Shown one piece after another: positions 8,011 through 15,825 of a stretch of DNA of 64,000 nucleotides. Origin of the DNA: Alteromonadaceae bacterium (GTDB lineage Bacteria > Pseudomonadota > Gammaproteobacteria > Enterobacterales > Alteromonadaceae). The position numbers and the translations under genes are program-made. Under the pieces are notes generated by a model. The model saw only the letters and a program-made list of their open reading frames with translations, was not told the DNA's origin and made no database searches. The number at the start of each line of letters is the position of its first letter. Positions within the stretch are counted from its first letter, which is position 1. The DNA lies in contig WKFJ01000004.1 in the NCBI GenBank assembly GCA_014872785.1, positions 124,001-188,000 on the forward strand, read 5' to 3'.

Positions 8011-8623
8011 TGTCAACACTCAGTATTTCCACTATTTGCCCACGAGCAGAAAGCGCGAGCATGACTTGGTCTCCCACATTAAGCTCACGTGGCAACATTG
8101 CGTTTTGAGCCATCAATTCTGCGAGCTCGTCGGTAATCAATAAGTTCTGACTATCACAGGTTTCCATCGCCAGGCCAGTATCATCGATACTCGCCAATCG
8201 CGCAGATATCTGAGTAACTGCATAAATACTCTCTTTTTCTTGAAACGAAGCCAACAAATCGTTGTATTCGACCTGTTTGGAATAGCCCACTTCAGGCTGT
8301 ATGTTAATGGTGTGCAAAGTTAATAACGTGGGACTGTTAGATTGCACTTGCGATGGTGAAATAGAGATTTGCATATAAACCAAAGACAGTACCGCAACCG
8401 ATAAAACCGCGGCAGACAATGGCCAATGCAGGGAAAAGCGCACAGTTTTGCTTTCTTTTTTAGCAGCCATCGCCAATACATGAGAACGCACTTTTCTCGG
8501 TGCTTGATTTTGTTTTTTACGCTGTTGATAGGCGGCATCAATCAGCTGATCAGTTTGTTCAGTCATTTGATTTGTTTCATCGGAATTCGTGTGCATGATT
8601 CCATGCTCCTGCCTATCAGTCAT
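7994..8623 (-). CDS. Single-pass membrane protein, likely anti-sigma factor of the adjacent ECF sigma factor
   Basis: 209 aa. A ~65-residue charged cytoplasmic N-terminus (IDAAYQQRKKQNQAPRKVRSHVL) precedes one TM (~67-86) and a ~120-residue periplasmic domain with two cysteines (ETCDSQN and the final QC). The start overlaps the stop of the ECF sigma gene by 8 bp, the usual arrangement for a sigma/anti-sigma pair. By position and shape it should hold the sigma factor at the membrane until a periplasmic signal arrives. It lacks an obvious zinc-binding H-x3-C-x2-C ASD motif, so the interaction domain is of another type. ATG 8623 is used; an internal Met at residue 20 is possible. Confidence 0.6.
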   Translation of the reverse strand: MTDRQEHGIMHTNSDETNQMTEQTDQLIDAAYQQRKKQNQAPRKVRSHVLAMAAKKESKTVRFSLHWPLSAAVLSVAVLSLVYMQISISPSQVQSNSPTLLTLHTINIQPEVGYSKQVEYNDLLASFQEKESIYAVTQISARLASIDDTGLAMETCDSQNLLITDELAELMAQNAMLPRELNVGDQVMLALSARGQIVEILSVDKPLQC

Positions 8624-9179
8624 GGTATTTCCCCAGTGCCTGTCTAAGCGAATTTTTGGCGTAGCGCAGTCTACTTTTTACCGCTTCGGTATTGCTACTA
8701 GTTATGTGACAAATTTCCTGAATACCAAAACCTTCCTGGCGCAAGATGAAGGCTTCTCTTTGTAAAAAAGGCAGCTGTGACAGCGTCGAATCAAAATCGC
8801 GCATCAAAGAGCGATTACCAGATTCAATCGTTGTTTGAGCGTCAGCAAGAGTCGCCTCTTCTAATTCGACCCAGCGATTTTGTTTTCGTAGTTCATCAAT
8901 GAGTAGTCGGCGACCGATAGTAAACAGCCAACCTGTAAATGTGCCATCTACCTGATATTTATTGCGATTATCAATCACCTTAAGCCACGTGCGCTGGGTA
9001 ATATCCTCAGCCAGCGCTGGCGCAGACATGGTCAGCAAGAAGTGATACAAATCATTCGCGCAGTTATTGTACAGCTGCGTTAAATATTTCGCTTCTTGAG
9101 ATAGGCGATATTGAGTCATCAACCACTCATTGGTCACCGTACCTGGTAGTAAATTTTTGAGTGATAATACAAAACTCAT
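8616..9179 (-). CDS. ECF-type RNA polymerase sigma factor
   Basis: 187 aa. Region 2 is visible as LYNNCANDLYHFLLTM, EDITQRTWLKVIDN and GTFTGWLFTIGRRLLIDELRKQNRW (the region 2.2-2.4 pattern D-x-x-Q-x-T-W followed by a-W-L-x-x-I-x-R-x-x-x-D). Region 4 follows as LPFLQREAFILRQEGFGIQEI and TEAVKSRLRYAKNSLRQAL, the -35-binding helix-turn-helix. It should direct RNA polymerase to promoters controlled by envelope or metal signals. It sits 12 bp after tonB and overlaps the anti-sigma gene, giving the operon tonB-sigma-anti-sigma. A Met at ~residue 21 is an alternative start. Confidence 0.88.
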   Translation of the reverse strand: MSFVLSLKNLLPGTVTNEWLMTQYRLSQEAKYLTQLYNNCANDLYHFLLTMSAPALAEDITQRTWLKVIDNRNKYQVDGTFTGWLFTIGRRLLIDELRKQNRWVELEEATLADAQTTIESGNRSLMRDFDSTLSQLPFLQREAFILRQEGFGIQEICHITSSNTEAVKSRLRYAKNSLRQALGKYHD

Positions 9180-9191
9180 AATTCGCTGCTA

Positions 9192-9848
9192 CTAACTCTC
9201 TTCACTCAACTTGAAACTCAACTCTACCGTTAGTCCCACTTGCTGCGTCGCTTTGCCGTTTTCCATTTTAGGTTTGTACTTCCATTTTCTCAGGGCTCGC
9301 TGTGCCTCTCGATTAAATACTCGTTTCGGCTCAGCTTCAATCACTTTTACGTTTTCGACACCTCCTGTTTCATTTATATCGAAACTCAATCGCACCCATC
9401 CCTCGATGCCATCGCGAGCCGCTTGAATAGGATAGCGAGGTTCAATTCTCACAATTGGACGCGCATCGCCGCCCGACTCCATTGAAAACGAAGTATCGAT
9501 GTCACCGCCAATTTCTGGCGCTGCAAAAGCAAACTGGTCACTAAAACTCATATCTGAGCTGGATATGTCTTCAGCACTAGGCGGCATTGATTTGGGAGGC
9601 TCCATGACCTTTGGCGGCTCAGGTAATGACTTTTCAACAATGGGTTTATCCAGATTCTCATCGAGCAAGGGATTAATGATAACTGTTGGCGTTTGCTCAG
9701 CCGGCGGAATTTGATTGTTCTCCACCAATGCACTCATTACCCAAAATAGTCCTAAGGTGACGCCACAGGCCATAGCAACAAAGAATGCCGCTCTAGACAG
9801 AGCGGCCAAGTGCGAGTTATTAGAAGCAGAATAAAGGTGTTGATGCAT
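9192..9848 (-). CDS. TonB-family energy transducer
   Basis: 218 aa. One TM near the N-terminus (AAFFVAMACGVTLGLFWVMSAL, ~20-41), a Pro/Glu-rich periplasmic spacer (PEPPKVMEPPKSMPPS), then a C-terminal TonB domain from about residue 130: RIEPRYPIQAARDGIEGWVRLSF, GGVENVKVIEAEPKRVFNREAQRALRKWKYKP. These are the YP and W-x-Y-x-P marks of TonB. It should pass proton-motive energy to outer-membrane TonB-dependent transporters. No exbB/exbD or receptor gene lies near, so it uses partners from elsewhere. It begins an operon with an ECF sigma factor. Start ATG 9848 follows AGAGGA. Confidence 0.88.
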   Translation of the reverse strand: MHQHLYSASNNSHLAALSRAAFFVAMACGVTLGLFWVMSALVENNQIPPAEQTPTVIINPLLDENLDKPIVEKSLPEPPKVMEPPKSMPPSAEDISSSDMSFSDQFAFAAPEIGGDIDTSFSMESGGDARPIVRIEPRYPIQAARDGIEGWVRLSFDINETGGVENVKVIEAEPKRVFNREAQRALRKWKYKPKMENGKATQQVGLTVELSFKLSEES

Positions 9849-9874
9849 TGATAAATCCTCTTTATTTTTTTAAT

Positions 9875-9903
9875 AAACGCATCACACAAAAAAAGTGGGT
9901 TAA
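9875..9903 (-). promoter_or_regulatory. Candidate ECF-type promoter upstream of tonB
   Basis: Minus strand shows AACCC (9901-9897), 17 bases, then CGTTT (9879-9875), about 27 bases before the tonB start. An AAC core at -35 and CGT at -10 are typical of ECF promoters, which often drive their own operon. Based on two short cores only. Confidence 0.3.
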
Positions 9904-9918
9904 CTTTTTTAAGTTATT

Positions 9919-11169
9919 TTATACCCGAAACACCTCAGGCTGTTTTGACATTTTTCCTGAGCTTTCCTTTTTTGCCCCTCTATCAACCTTGTTATCCCTG
10001 TGTCCCATGAGCAAATGTAAAAAAGGCAAAGGGCGCACGATAAAGTGGTGAATCAGCAAGCATCCAAGTGCAGTGCCTCCGACAACAACAATAGGCTCTA
10101 ACCAAGCGCCGACTGAAAAAGGCGTGATCAGTGCGCCAATAGAAACGGTGATGGATTGATGCAATATATACCAGGTAAAAACCGCACCTGTACCGTAACT
10201 CAACCATTTAGCAGGACGATTGAGGTATGTATGTGCCATCGCGAGCAGCGTAAGTATCCAAAACCAACGATTACTGTAAAGCACCAGCAAAAAGCTCTGT
10301 TCGTATAGTTTATTCGGCTGCTCAGGATAATTCTGATTCATGCTGATGAACACAATGAAACTCACTATGCTCGTGCCGAGCAAAATCCAGCGATTACTCG
10401 ACAATTGCTGCCACACCTGCTTCGAGTGCATTAGTACAAACCCGAGTAAGAAGAAGGTGAAATACAAACCATGGGCATAACCATCCTCAAAGAAGGAATG
10501 GTCAATGTAAGGAAACAAAGGAAAAAGATAAGTGCCCAACAGCATCAGGGGCAAAAGCGGCACCACCATCCAAAAAAGTAGTGGAATGGACTGAGATGCT
10601 AAATGCTTAGACAATCTCGCACTTGCGATTGAAAAAGGAATGATAACAATGGAATACAGCAGCATGTAAGGCAAATACCACAAATGATTCCAAGTCAGGT
10701 CATAGTCGCTACCGTTGCTCATCATTGCTGGCCAATCACTTAACCCTACGTAGTGTTGCCAAAAAATCCAAAAACTTTCGTTATAGTCCGTTTCAAATCT
10801 TGCCTCAAAAAAAGCTTGTGGGCTGACAATCACGAACATACCAAACAGCAAGGGTATGCCTACTATTTTTAAGCGATTGCCAACGAATCCAGAGCCGTAC
10901 TTTTTTACTAAGAAGAATGTCGCCATTCCCGAAATAACAAACAGCAGAGCCATTCGCCATTGGTTAAAAAACATCATAGGAATTTGCAGCCACTCAGCTT
11001 GATACTGGCTTTTTACATGCCATCCCCAGTCCTGAACATAAAACATGGCAGAGTGGTACAGAATTAAAATCGCAAACGCCAATACTCTAATTGCATCAAT
11101 ATCATAACGCCTTGAATTAACGGAATTGTTATGCCCATCTAACCCTTGAGTGGTCACATTTCTTTGCAT
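9919..11169 (-). CDS. Acyltransferase 3 family membrane protein
   Basis: 416 aa from ATG 11169, chosen because TTGGAGAA lies eight bases upstream; a longer open frame to 11337 would overlap the divergent gene and has no such signal. About ten TMs. The N-terminal RRYDIDAIRVLAFAILILYHSA and FFNQWRMALLFVISGMATFFL match the start of the acyltransferase-3 fold, where the early Asp/Arg and His are conserved. Members move acyl groups onto glycans, lipids or drugs at the membrane (OpgC-like proteins included). The target is not known. It diverges from a LytTR membrane regulator, which may control it. Confidence 0.8.
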   Translation of the reverse strand: MQRNVTTQGLDGHNNSVNSRRYDIDAIRVLAFAILILYHSAMFYVQDWGWHVKSQYQAEWLQIPMMFFNQWRMALLFVISGMATFFLVKKYGSGFVGNRLKIVGIPLLFGMFVIVSPQAFFEARFETDYNESFWIFWQHYVGLSDWPAMMSNGSDYDLTWNHLWYLPYMLLYSIVIIPFSIASARLSKHLASQSIPLLFWMVVPLLPLMLLGTYLFPLFPYIDHSFFEDGYAHGLYFTFFLLGFVLMHSKQVWQQLSSNRWILLGTSIVSFIVFISMNQNYPEQPNKLYEQSFLLVLYSNRWFWILTLLAMAHTYLNRPAKWLSYGTGAVFTWYILHQSITVSIGALITPFSVGAWLEPIVVVGGTALGCLLIHHFIVRPLPFLHLLMGHRDNKVDRGAKKESSGKMSKQPEVFRV

Positions 11170-11326
11170 ACTTTTTTCTCCAATAATAGCGATTGCTGGA
11201 CAAAGTATCTGGAAATTCAAACGTTTCGATGCTTGAATGACCATCTGAGTAGAATTAGGGATAAATGGTTGATTACTGTGACTAAAGGAATAAAACTGAC
11301 TCCTGGTCATTACCATAATTAACAAC

Positions 11327-12175
11327 ATGCAAAACATCGCAAACTATCTAAAGCATCGACACAAATGGGAAACGGGGATGTGGTGCCTGTTTTTTGCCGT
11401 GCAGGTACTAGCAAACATGACTGTTGCTAGCATAGATAACCAAGGTCAACACTTTGAAACCTGGGAACCTTTATTATGGGAAAGCAGTAGTGCTGTTGTT
11501 ATGGCGTGTATGGTTCCCTTGATGTTGATGTTTGACAAACGCTATCCCATTCAATTTTCATCTTTAAAAACACACTTACTTGCCCACCTTTTATTTACGG
11601 TTCCGTTTTCCATTGTACACGTGCTGGCAATGGTGGGGATCCGCAAGGTCGTCTACTGGTATTCGGGTGGTTACTATGATTTTGGACACTGGCCAACACA
11701 GCTTTTTTACGAATATCTCAAGGATTTTCGTAGCTACTTTAGCCTGCTGGCGCTGGTGTATTTGTATCGTTTTATCTTATTTCGACTGCAAGGCGAAGCC
11801 AGTTTATTGGACGCTAGCGAAACCACACCTGCAAACGAACAGACATCAATACAACCAGAGCATTTGCTCGTAAAAAAATTGGGCAAAGAATTCTTAATTC
11901 GCGTGCAAGAAATTGAATGGCTTGAAGCCTGCGGTAATTACGTAAATTTGCACCTTGCCGGTAGAGCTTACCCGTATCGAGGTACAATGAAGTCACTAGA
12001 ATCAAAGCTCGATTCGAGCCAGTTTCTACGTGTGCATCGCTCTTATATGGTCAACTACGGGCATATCGCTTCCATAGAGCCACTGGAGTCTGGCGATGCA
12101 AAAATTCAGCTAAGGCAAAACCAAGAGCTTCCCTTCAGTCGCCGCTATCGCGCAGAGCTCAAGGAAGTTCTGTAG
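11327..12175 (+). CDS. Membrane-anchored LytTR-domain transcriptional regulator
   Basis: 282 aa. Four hydrophobic segments fill the first ~155 residues (MWCLFFAVQVLA, SSAVVMACMVPLMLMF, LLAHLLFTVPFSIVHVLAMV, YFSLLALVYLYRFILF). The C-terminal ~105 residues are a LytTR DNA-binding domain: LLVKKLGKEFLIRVQEIEWLEACGNYVNLHL, MKSLESKLDSSQFLRVHRSYMVN and LPFSRRYRAEL. Such TM-LytTR proteins act without a separate kinase, sensing something in or near the membrane. The divergent acyltransferase gene, 157 bp away, is the obvious target. The 3' end overlaps the convergent DUF6151-like gene by 17 bp. Confidence 0.85.
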   Translation: MQNIANYLKHRHKWETGMWCLFFAVQVLANMTVASIDNQGQHFETWEPLLWESSSAVVMACMVPLMLMFDKRYPIQFSSLKTHLLAHLLFTVPFSIVHVLAMVGIRKVVYWYSGGYYDFGHWPTQLFYEYLKDFRSYFSLLALVYLYRFILFRLQGEASLLDASETTPANEQTSIQPEHLLVKKLGKEFLIRVQEIEWLEACGNYVNLHLAGRAYPYRGTMKSLESKLDSSQFLRVHRSYMVNYGHIASIEPLESGDAKIQLRQNQELPFSRRYRAELKEVL

Positions 12176-12746
12176 GACTACTCACAATCGTTAGCTGACA
12201 GTTCGGTTTTCCATTGGTAAACAATGGATTGGGATTGGCCTTTCCGGTTAGTTTCCACATTAAGAGCTTGGCAATGATCCGTGGAAACAACCAAAACGGC
12301 GTCTGTTTCTGTTTATCATCCATAGGTAAAGGCGAAGTGGCCGAGTTTACATGCACCGCCCCGAGCACTTCTCCAAGGACGGCATCTTTGCTTGTGTCTT
12401 GGCAGTAAATGCAGCTGATAAGGCCAATAAATGGCATGTTAGCGCCTAAGGTATTGCCAATAGGCGTATCACAACATTTAGCATACCAACGGTACAATCC
12501 CTTTTCGCCAAAGCGTAAGCAACTAATGTTGTCCTTACCTTCCTCAAATTCCACAGAATTAATAGGCAGTTGATACACCTCTGAGCCTCCCCACTGGTCT
12601 AACACTTGATTCCCCTTGCCTAGTTGCTCGGCAAATGTGCGGCAATCCTTGCAATAGCAAAGTAAACGATTACCAATGCTAGGTTTTGCAATATTGGCCT
12701 TTCCCTTCAGTGCGCCACAATCACACGATAACTTCATCTCAGGCAT
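12159..12746 (-). CDS. GFA-like zinc-binding protein (DUF6151 type)
   Basis: 195 aa from ATG 12746, chosen because GGAGG lies eight bases upstream (a TTG at 12761 is inside that motif). The N-terminus has CDCGALKG, then CYCKDCRTF and CCDTPIGN, a set of Cys pairs like the zinc site of the GFA (glutathione-dependent formaldehyde-activating) fold. The rest contains a C-x-x-C pair (SCIYCQ) and a conserved hydrophobic tail. I recall this pattern as DUF6151; the reaction is not known, and GFA activity should not be assumed. Convergent with the LytTR gene, 17-bp overlap. Confidence 0.65.
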   Translation of the reverse strand: MPEMKLSCDCGALKGKANIAKPSIGNRLLCYCKDCRTFAEQLGKGNQVLDQWGGSEVYQLPINSVEFEEGKDNISCLRFGEKGLYRWYAKCCDTPIGNTLGANMPFIGLISCIYCQDTSKDAVLGEVLGAVHVNSATSPLPMDDKQKQTPFWLFPRIIAKLLMWKLTGKANPNPLFTNGKPNCQLTIVSSPTELP

Positions 12747-13031
12747 GACTGTATCCTCCAACTAAATATTGTGCGCCCATGCAAAGTAAAACATAAATGC
12801 AATTTGTCCATACGATTGACTCTGCGTCGTGACACTTACTTTGGTCATCGTCAAATGAATTTATTGTATAAAGTCCGGTAGCGAAATTTGCACTCGTTTT
12901 CCTATTGTAAAGCAATCACAACAAGATCCTCTGATTTCCGCATTCCACTATGCTGATTTCAAAAATCTGTTCGAAATTTTTTTGTTTATTCACAGCTCCT
13001 ATTGGCATCTGTAACGATTCACGTAAATACA

Positions 13032-13886
13032 ATGCAGCCACAGACTTACTTAAAAATCAGCTTAACTTTAATCGCCATTACCTGCGGCTTGCTAGGCACC
13101 AGCATTTTGTTAATGGGACATCACAGACACATAGAACTGGTCACCGACTTCCTGCAGATCTCCAACTTATTATCCCCAGCTGTATTGAATTTATTTGCAG
13201 GTTTGGCGTTTGTATTTGCTTCAATGCTCGCACTTGTTTCCCTTAAACAAGAATCTGTGGGTAAACCACTTGCTTGGTCGCTAATCGCAATTAGTGCCAT
13301 ACCACTCGTAAGCCTCTTATCAAGTTCGATGTGGATAGCAGACTTAGGAGGCTTCCCTGCGATAGGTTCAGGGCAAGGCATCATTAAATATTTTGCACTT
13401 ACCACAGCCGGTATAATGTTGTTAAACCCCACCAAATTATCACTCACCCAGAAAAAGTGGATAGCGGTATTGCCGTCTATGCTGGTACTGCTTTGGATAG
13501 GTGGCATGAAGTTTACCTTGTTAGAAGCCAAGGGAATAGAGCCCTTAGTGCAAAGCTCGCCTTTGATGAGTTGGATGTACCAAGTGTGGGATTTACAAAC
13601 CACATCAAACCTTATCGGCGTTTATGATCTTATAGCTTTGGCGCTTCTCGGTCTGGCTATTTACATTCCGAAACTGGTACTGCCGGCCATTGCAATGAGT
13701 GGTGCCGTATTCTTGGTTACGCAAACCTTTTTATTTAGCTGGCACGCAGCCCTATCAGCCGAAACTCTGCTAAGCACCGGCGGCCACTTTTTAATAAAAG
13801 ATGTGTGGTATCTAGTGAATCTAATATGGTTTTGTCAGCTATCGCAGCCGCTTGCGACTATTGACGCTGCATCACAAAAAGCGTGA
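13032..13886 (+). CDS. DUF417 family (YkgB/RclC-like) membrane protein
   Basis: 284 aa from ATG 13032; a TTG at 13002 would add ten residues, and neither has a strong ribosome-binding site. Seven to eight hydrophobic segments. The marker stretch LWIGGMKFTLLEAKGIEPLVQSSPLMSW is the DUF417 signature (IG-x-x-KFT-x-x-EA-x-GI-x-P). E. coli RclC of this family belongs to a reactive-chlorine response, but no rclR-like regulator or rclA is near, so that role is not established here. It is roughly 100 residues longer than E. coli YkgB/RclC. Its 3' end overlaps the convergent unknown gene by 15 bp. Confidence 0.75.
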   Translation: MQPQTYLKISLTLIAITCGLLGTSILLMGHHRHIELVTDFLQISNLLSPAVLNLFAGLAFVFASMLALVSLKQESVGKPLAWSLIAISAIPLVSLLSSSMWIADLGGFPAIGSGQGIIKYFALTTAGIMLLNPTKLSLTQKKWIAVLPSMLVLLWIGGMKFTLLEAKGIEPLVQSSPLMSWMYQVWDLQTTSNLIGVYDLIALALLGLAIYIPKLVLPAIAMSGAVFLVTQTFLFSWHAALSAETLLSTGGHFLIKDVWYLVNLIWFCQLSQPLATIDAASQKA

Positions 13887-14369
13887 TGGGCTCTTATCTG
13901 CGTATCTAGGTTTAACGTTGAACTGCATAGCTAACTTATGTAAAGCCATACGTTCCTCTTGAGATTTGACCTCGCTGCGTGCAGAGCGAGATTTGTGGAA
14001 TAACTTACCGTCTACGTACTCTTCTTGGCGTCCATTCACATTGACCCAACGGTAGTTTTCGTTTGAGCGGGTGGGCCCTCTGCCAACCATTTCCGGATCA
14101 TTATGCTGAAGTGTCACACGTCCGCGCTTGTTACAAGCAAGGTTGACATAGTAAACCGCATCAGGGTTTTCAAGGCTTCCGGTGTAACCCACCAAATTTT
14201 CTTCACGGTAAACGTGATTGAAGATCTCTTGTGCCTTGGATTCACGCGCCGGATCCACGACTTTACCCACAAGCATCTTAAACTTTTCCAAAAGTCCTGG
14301 TTGACCGCCTACTTGAGCATCGACAAGCTGTTTTTGAGCAGTGGTTAAACGTGGGTAAAATACGTTCAT
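13872..14369 (-). CDS. Conserved-looking hypothetical cytoplasmic protein
   Basis: 165 aa from ATG 14369 (a TTG seven codons upstream is less likely). No TM or signal peptide. It is basic, with charged stretches such as DPARESKAQEIFNHVYREENL and SARSEVKSQEERMALHKLAMQF. I do not recognise the family. The composition and good codon use suggest a real gene, and the GRGPTRSNENYRWVNVNGRQEEYVDGK part looks like a small beta-rich domain. It is flanked by its own upstream gap with a strong hairpin (14459-14484) and overlaps the convergent DUF417 gene. Nothing in the context indicates a function. Confidence 0.6.
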   Translation of the reverse strand: MNVFYPRLTTAQKQLVDAQVGGQPGLLEKFKMLVGKVVDPARESKAQEIFNHVYREENLVGYTGSLENPDAVYYVNLACNKRGRVTLQHNDPEMVGRGPTRSNENYRWVNVNGRQEEYVDGKLFHKSRSARSEVKSQEERMALHKLAMQFNVKPRYADKSPSRFL

Positions 14370-14458
14370 AATGCGTTTCACTCTTACCAATTGGTTGTTT
14401 CAGGTAATTAATAGATGCACATTATAGTTAAGTAGAACCTATTTTAAGTATGATTAGC

Positions 14459-14484
14459 CATACCTAAATATTGATTTAGGTATG
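14459..14484. terminator. Perfect 11-bp hairpin, terminator-like
   Basis: CATACCTAAAT (14459-14469)/ATTTAGGTATG (14474-14484), 4-base loop, 17 bp after the end of the NTF2-like pseudogene. AT-rich stem and no T run, so it may be a weak terminator or an RNA-stabilising 3' end. Confidence 0.45.
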
Positions 14485-14500
14485 AGATTTAACAACGGGA

Positions 14501-14863
14501 CTAGAAAAATACCACGTGTTCGACCAGGTATTTGTCGTTCTCACGAATTAGCATCAATTCCGCAACAAACTCACCTTCGGCTTTGGTAAAAAACTGCTTC
14601 CAAATAATCACGGCACTGTCTGGGCGTGTAAACACAGCGACTAATTCTCGTTTTGTGAAGAAGCCTAATTCACTTTGGTAGCTTTCACACACCTGTTGCA
14701 AGTGTGCTTCGGTGACAATTTCTTTGAGTCAGTCACTAAAGTCACGCACATGCGCTTTGTGATCGATGCGTGTTGATGCATCCATCAGGTTATCCATGAT
14801 GGGAGTCGCAATGGCGATTATCTCTTCTTCACTAAGTGCCTGAAAATGGGCTATTGAAGTCAT
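14501..14863 (-). pseudogene. NTF2-like/SnoaL-type small protein, interrupted by an in-frame TGA
   Basis: The start ATG at 14863 follows CGGAGAAAAC, a good ribosome-binding site, 25 bp after the VOC gene, so the two form an operon. The frame reads MTSIAHFQALSEEEIIA…HVRDFSD, then TGA at 14731-14729, then continues LKEIVTEAHLQQVCESYQ… to TAG at 14501. The sense of the protein runs straight through; CGA (Arg) to TGA is the simplest explanation. Without the stop the product is 120 aa, the size of a single NTF2-like domain (…IIWKQFFTKAEGEFVAELML…KYLVEHVVFF). Selenocysteine reading is unlikely: no SECIS-like hairpin was recognised directly after the TGA. Fold assignment is tentative. Confidence 0.65.
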
Positions 14864-14888
14864 GTTTTCTCCGTTGGCTCACGTCTTT

Positions 14889-15716
14889 TTAATTTACAAA
14901 CCAGTAAGCAATCGCCGAAGCCAAAGCTAACCCGATTATCCAGGCTGTCCAAGACCCCCTATTTTCTGATTGCATGAGCTTATGCGATACCTCCTTGATG
15001 TAGAAGGCCGCACCTTGGTTATCTTGCGCCAATAGTCCAGCACTCTTGTCTACTTGTAGTTCAGTTATGATGCTGCCACCAAACTGCTCTATGTGCTGCT
15101 TAGCTTCTTGCAGGCTGTTCACCGCAAAGTAAATCCCCCAATATTCTTTGTCACCTTTTACATCATTAGATGCAACTTGTACTTGCGCCACCTGTTGCTC
15201 TTTGGCATTTCGAATATCGTATCTACCACTACTTCCTACTTTGATAAAGCGCCAGCCGAACAGTTCGCGATAAAAGGGTTCGACGACGGATAAATCTGAT
15301 ACATTTAATTCGTGCAACACTCGACCGCCATGCCACTGTTGTGCCTGATGTGGAAGGGCATTATCCGATTGATATAAGGTAAATCCGGCTCCCGCCGGGT
15401 CTCTTATCAGTGCAAGGTTGCCGCCCAAGGGTGAAACTTGTGGTGATACTTCAACTTTTGCGCCCAGCGCCTGTGCTTTTTCGACGGTACTTGCTACATC
15501 ATCGACCTGTATGTAAGACATCCAAAAAGACGGCATACCAATGTCTTGAAATTTTTGTGGCATTTTATAAAGGCCCGCGATGGGGATGCGCTTGGCAAAA
15601 CAGCTTTGGTATTCCCCATCTTCACCGAACGTTTGCCAGTCTAAACAAGCACCATAGAAAGCCTTGGCTTTTTTAACATCAAAAGTCGAAAGGTCTGCCC
15701 ACACAAATTGGTTCAT
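14889..15716 (-). CDS. Two-domain VOC (glyoxalase/bleomycin-resistance) protein with C-terminal TM
   Basis: 275 aa. Two tandem VOC domains: residues 1-120 (FVWADLSTFDVKKAKAFYGACLDW, IRDPAGAGFTLYQ) and ~130-245 (LHELNVSDLSVVEPFYRELFGW, DNQGAAFYIKEV). The first positions of each repeat, where metal ligands sit, lack the usual H/E pairs in part, so enzymatic activity is doubtful. The last ~20 residues (WTAWIIGLALASAIAYWFV) form a TM, which is unusual for this family and would anchor it to the inner membrane by its C-terminus. It is followed by the broken NTF2-like gene in the same operon. Confidence 0.8.
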   Translation of the reverse strand: MNQFVWADLSTFDVKKAKAFYGACLDWQTFGEDGEYQSCFAKRIPIAGLYKMPQKFQDIGMPSFWMSYIQVDDVASTVEKAQALGAKVEVSPQVSPLGGNLALIRDPAGAGFTLYQSDNALPHQAQQWHGGRVLHELNVSDLSVVEPFYRELFGWRFIKVGSSGRYDIRNAKEQQVAQVQVASNDVKGDKEYWGIYFAVNSLQEAKQHIEQFGGSIITELQVDKSAGLLAQDNQGAAFYIKEVSHKLMQSENRGSWTAWIIGLALASAIAYWFVN

Positions 15717-15825
15717 TAATTCTATTGCTCTTATTAAATGAATCGCGCTTCACTGTGTTTATAGTAGTCGTCATGTTAAGGTTAAAACAATAGCCAGTTT
15801 CAGCGGCTTTTAACACACGCAAAAG

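Noticed and set aside
14729..14731. TGA as a selenocysteine codon
   Set aside because: The protein context (SD-TGA-LKE) fits Arg from CGA, no SECIS-like stem directly follows, and NTF2-like proteins are not known selenoproteins.
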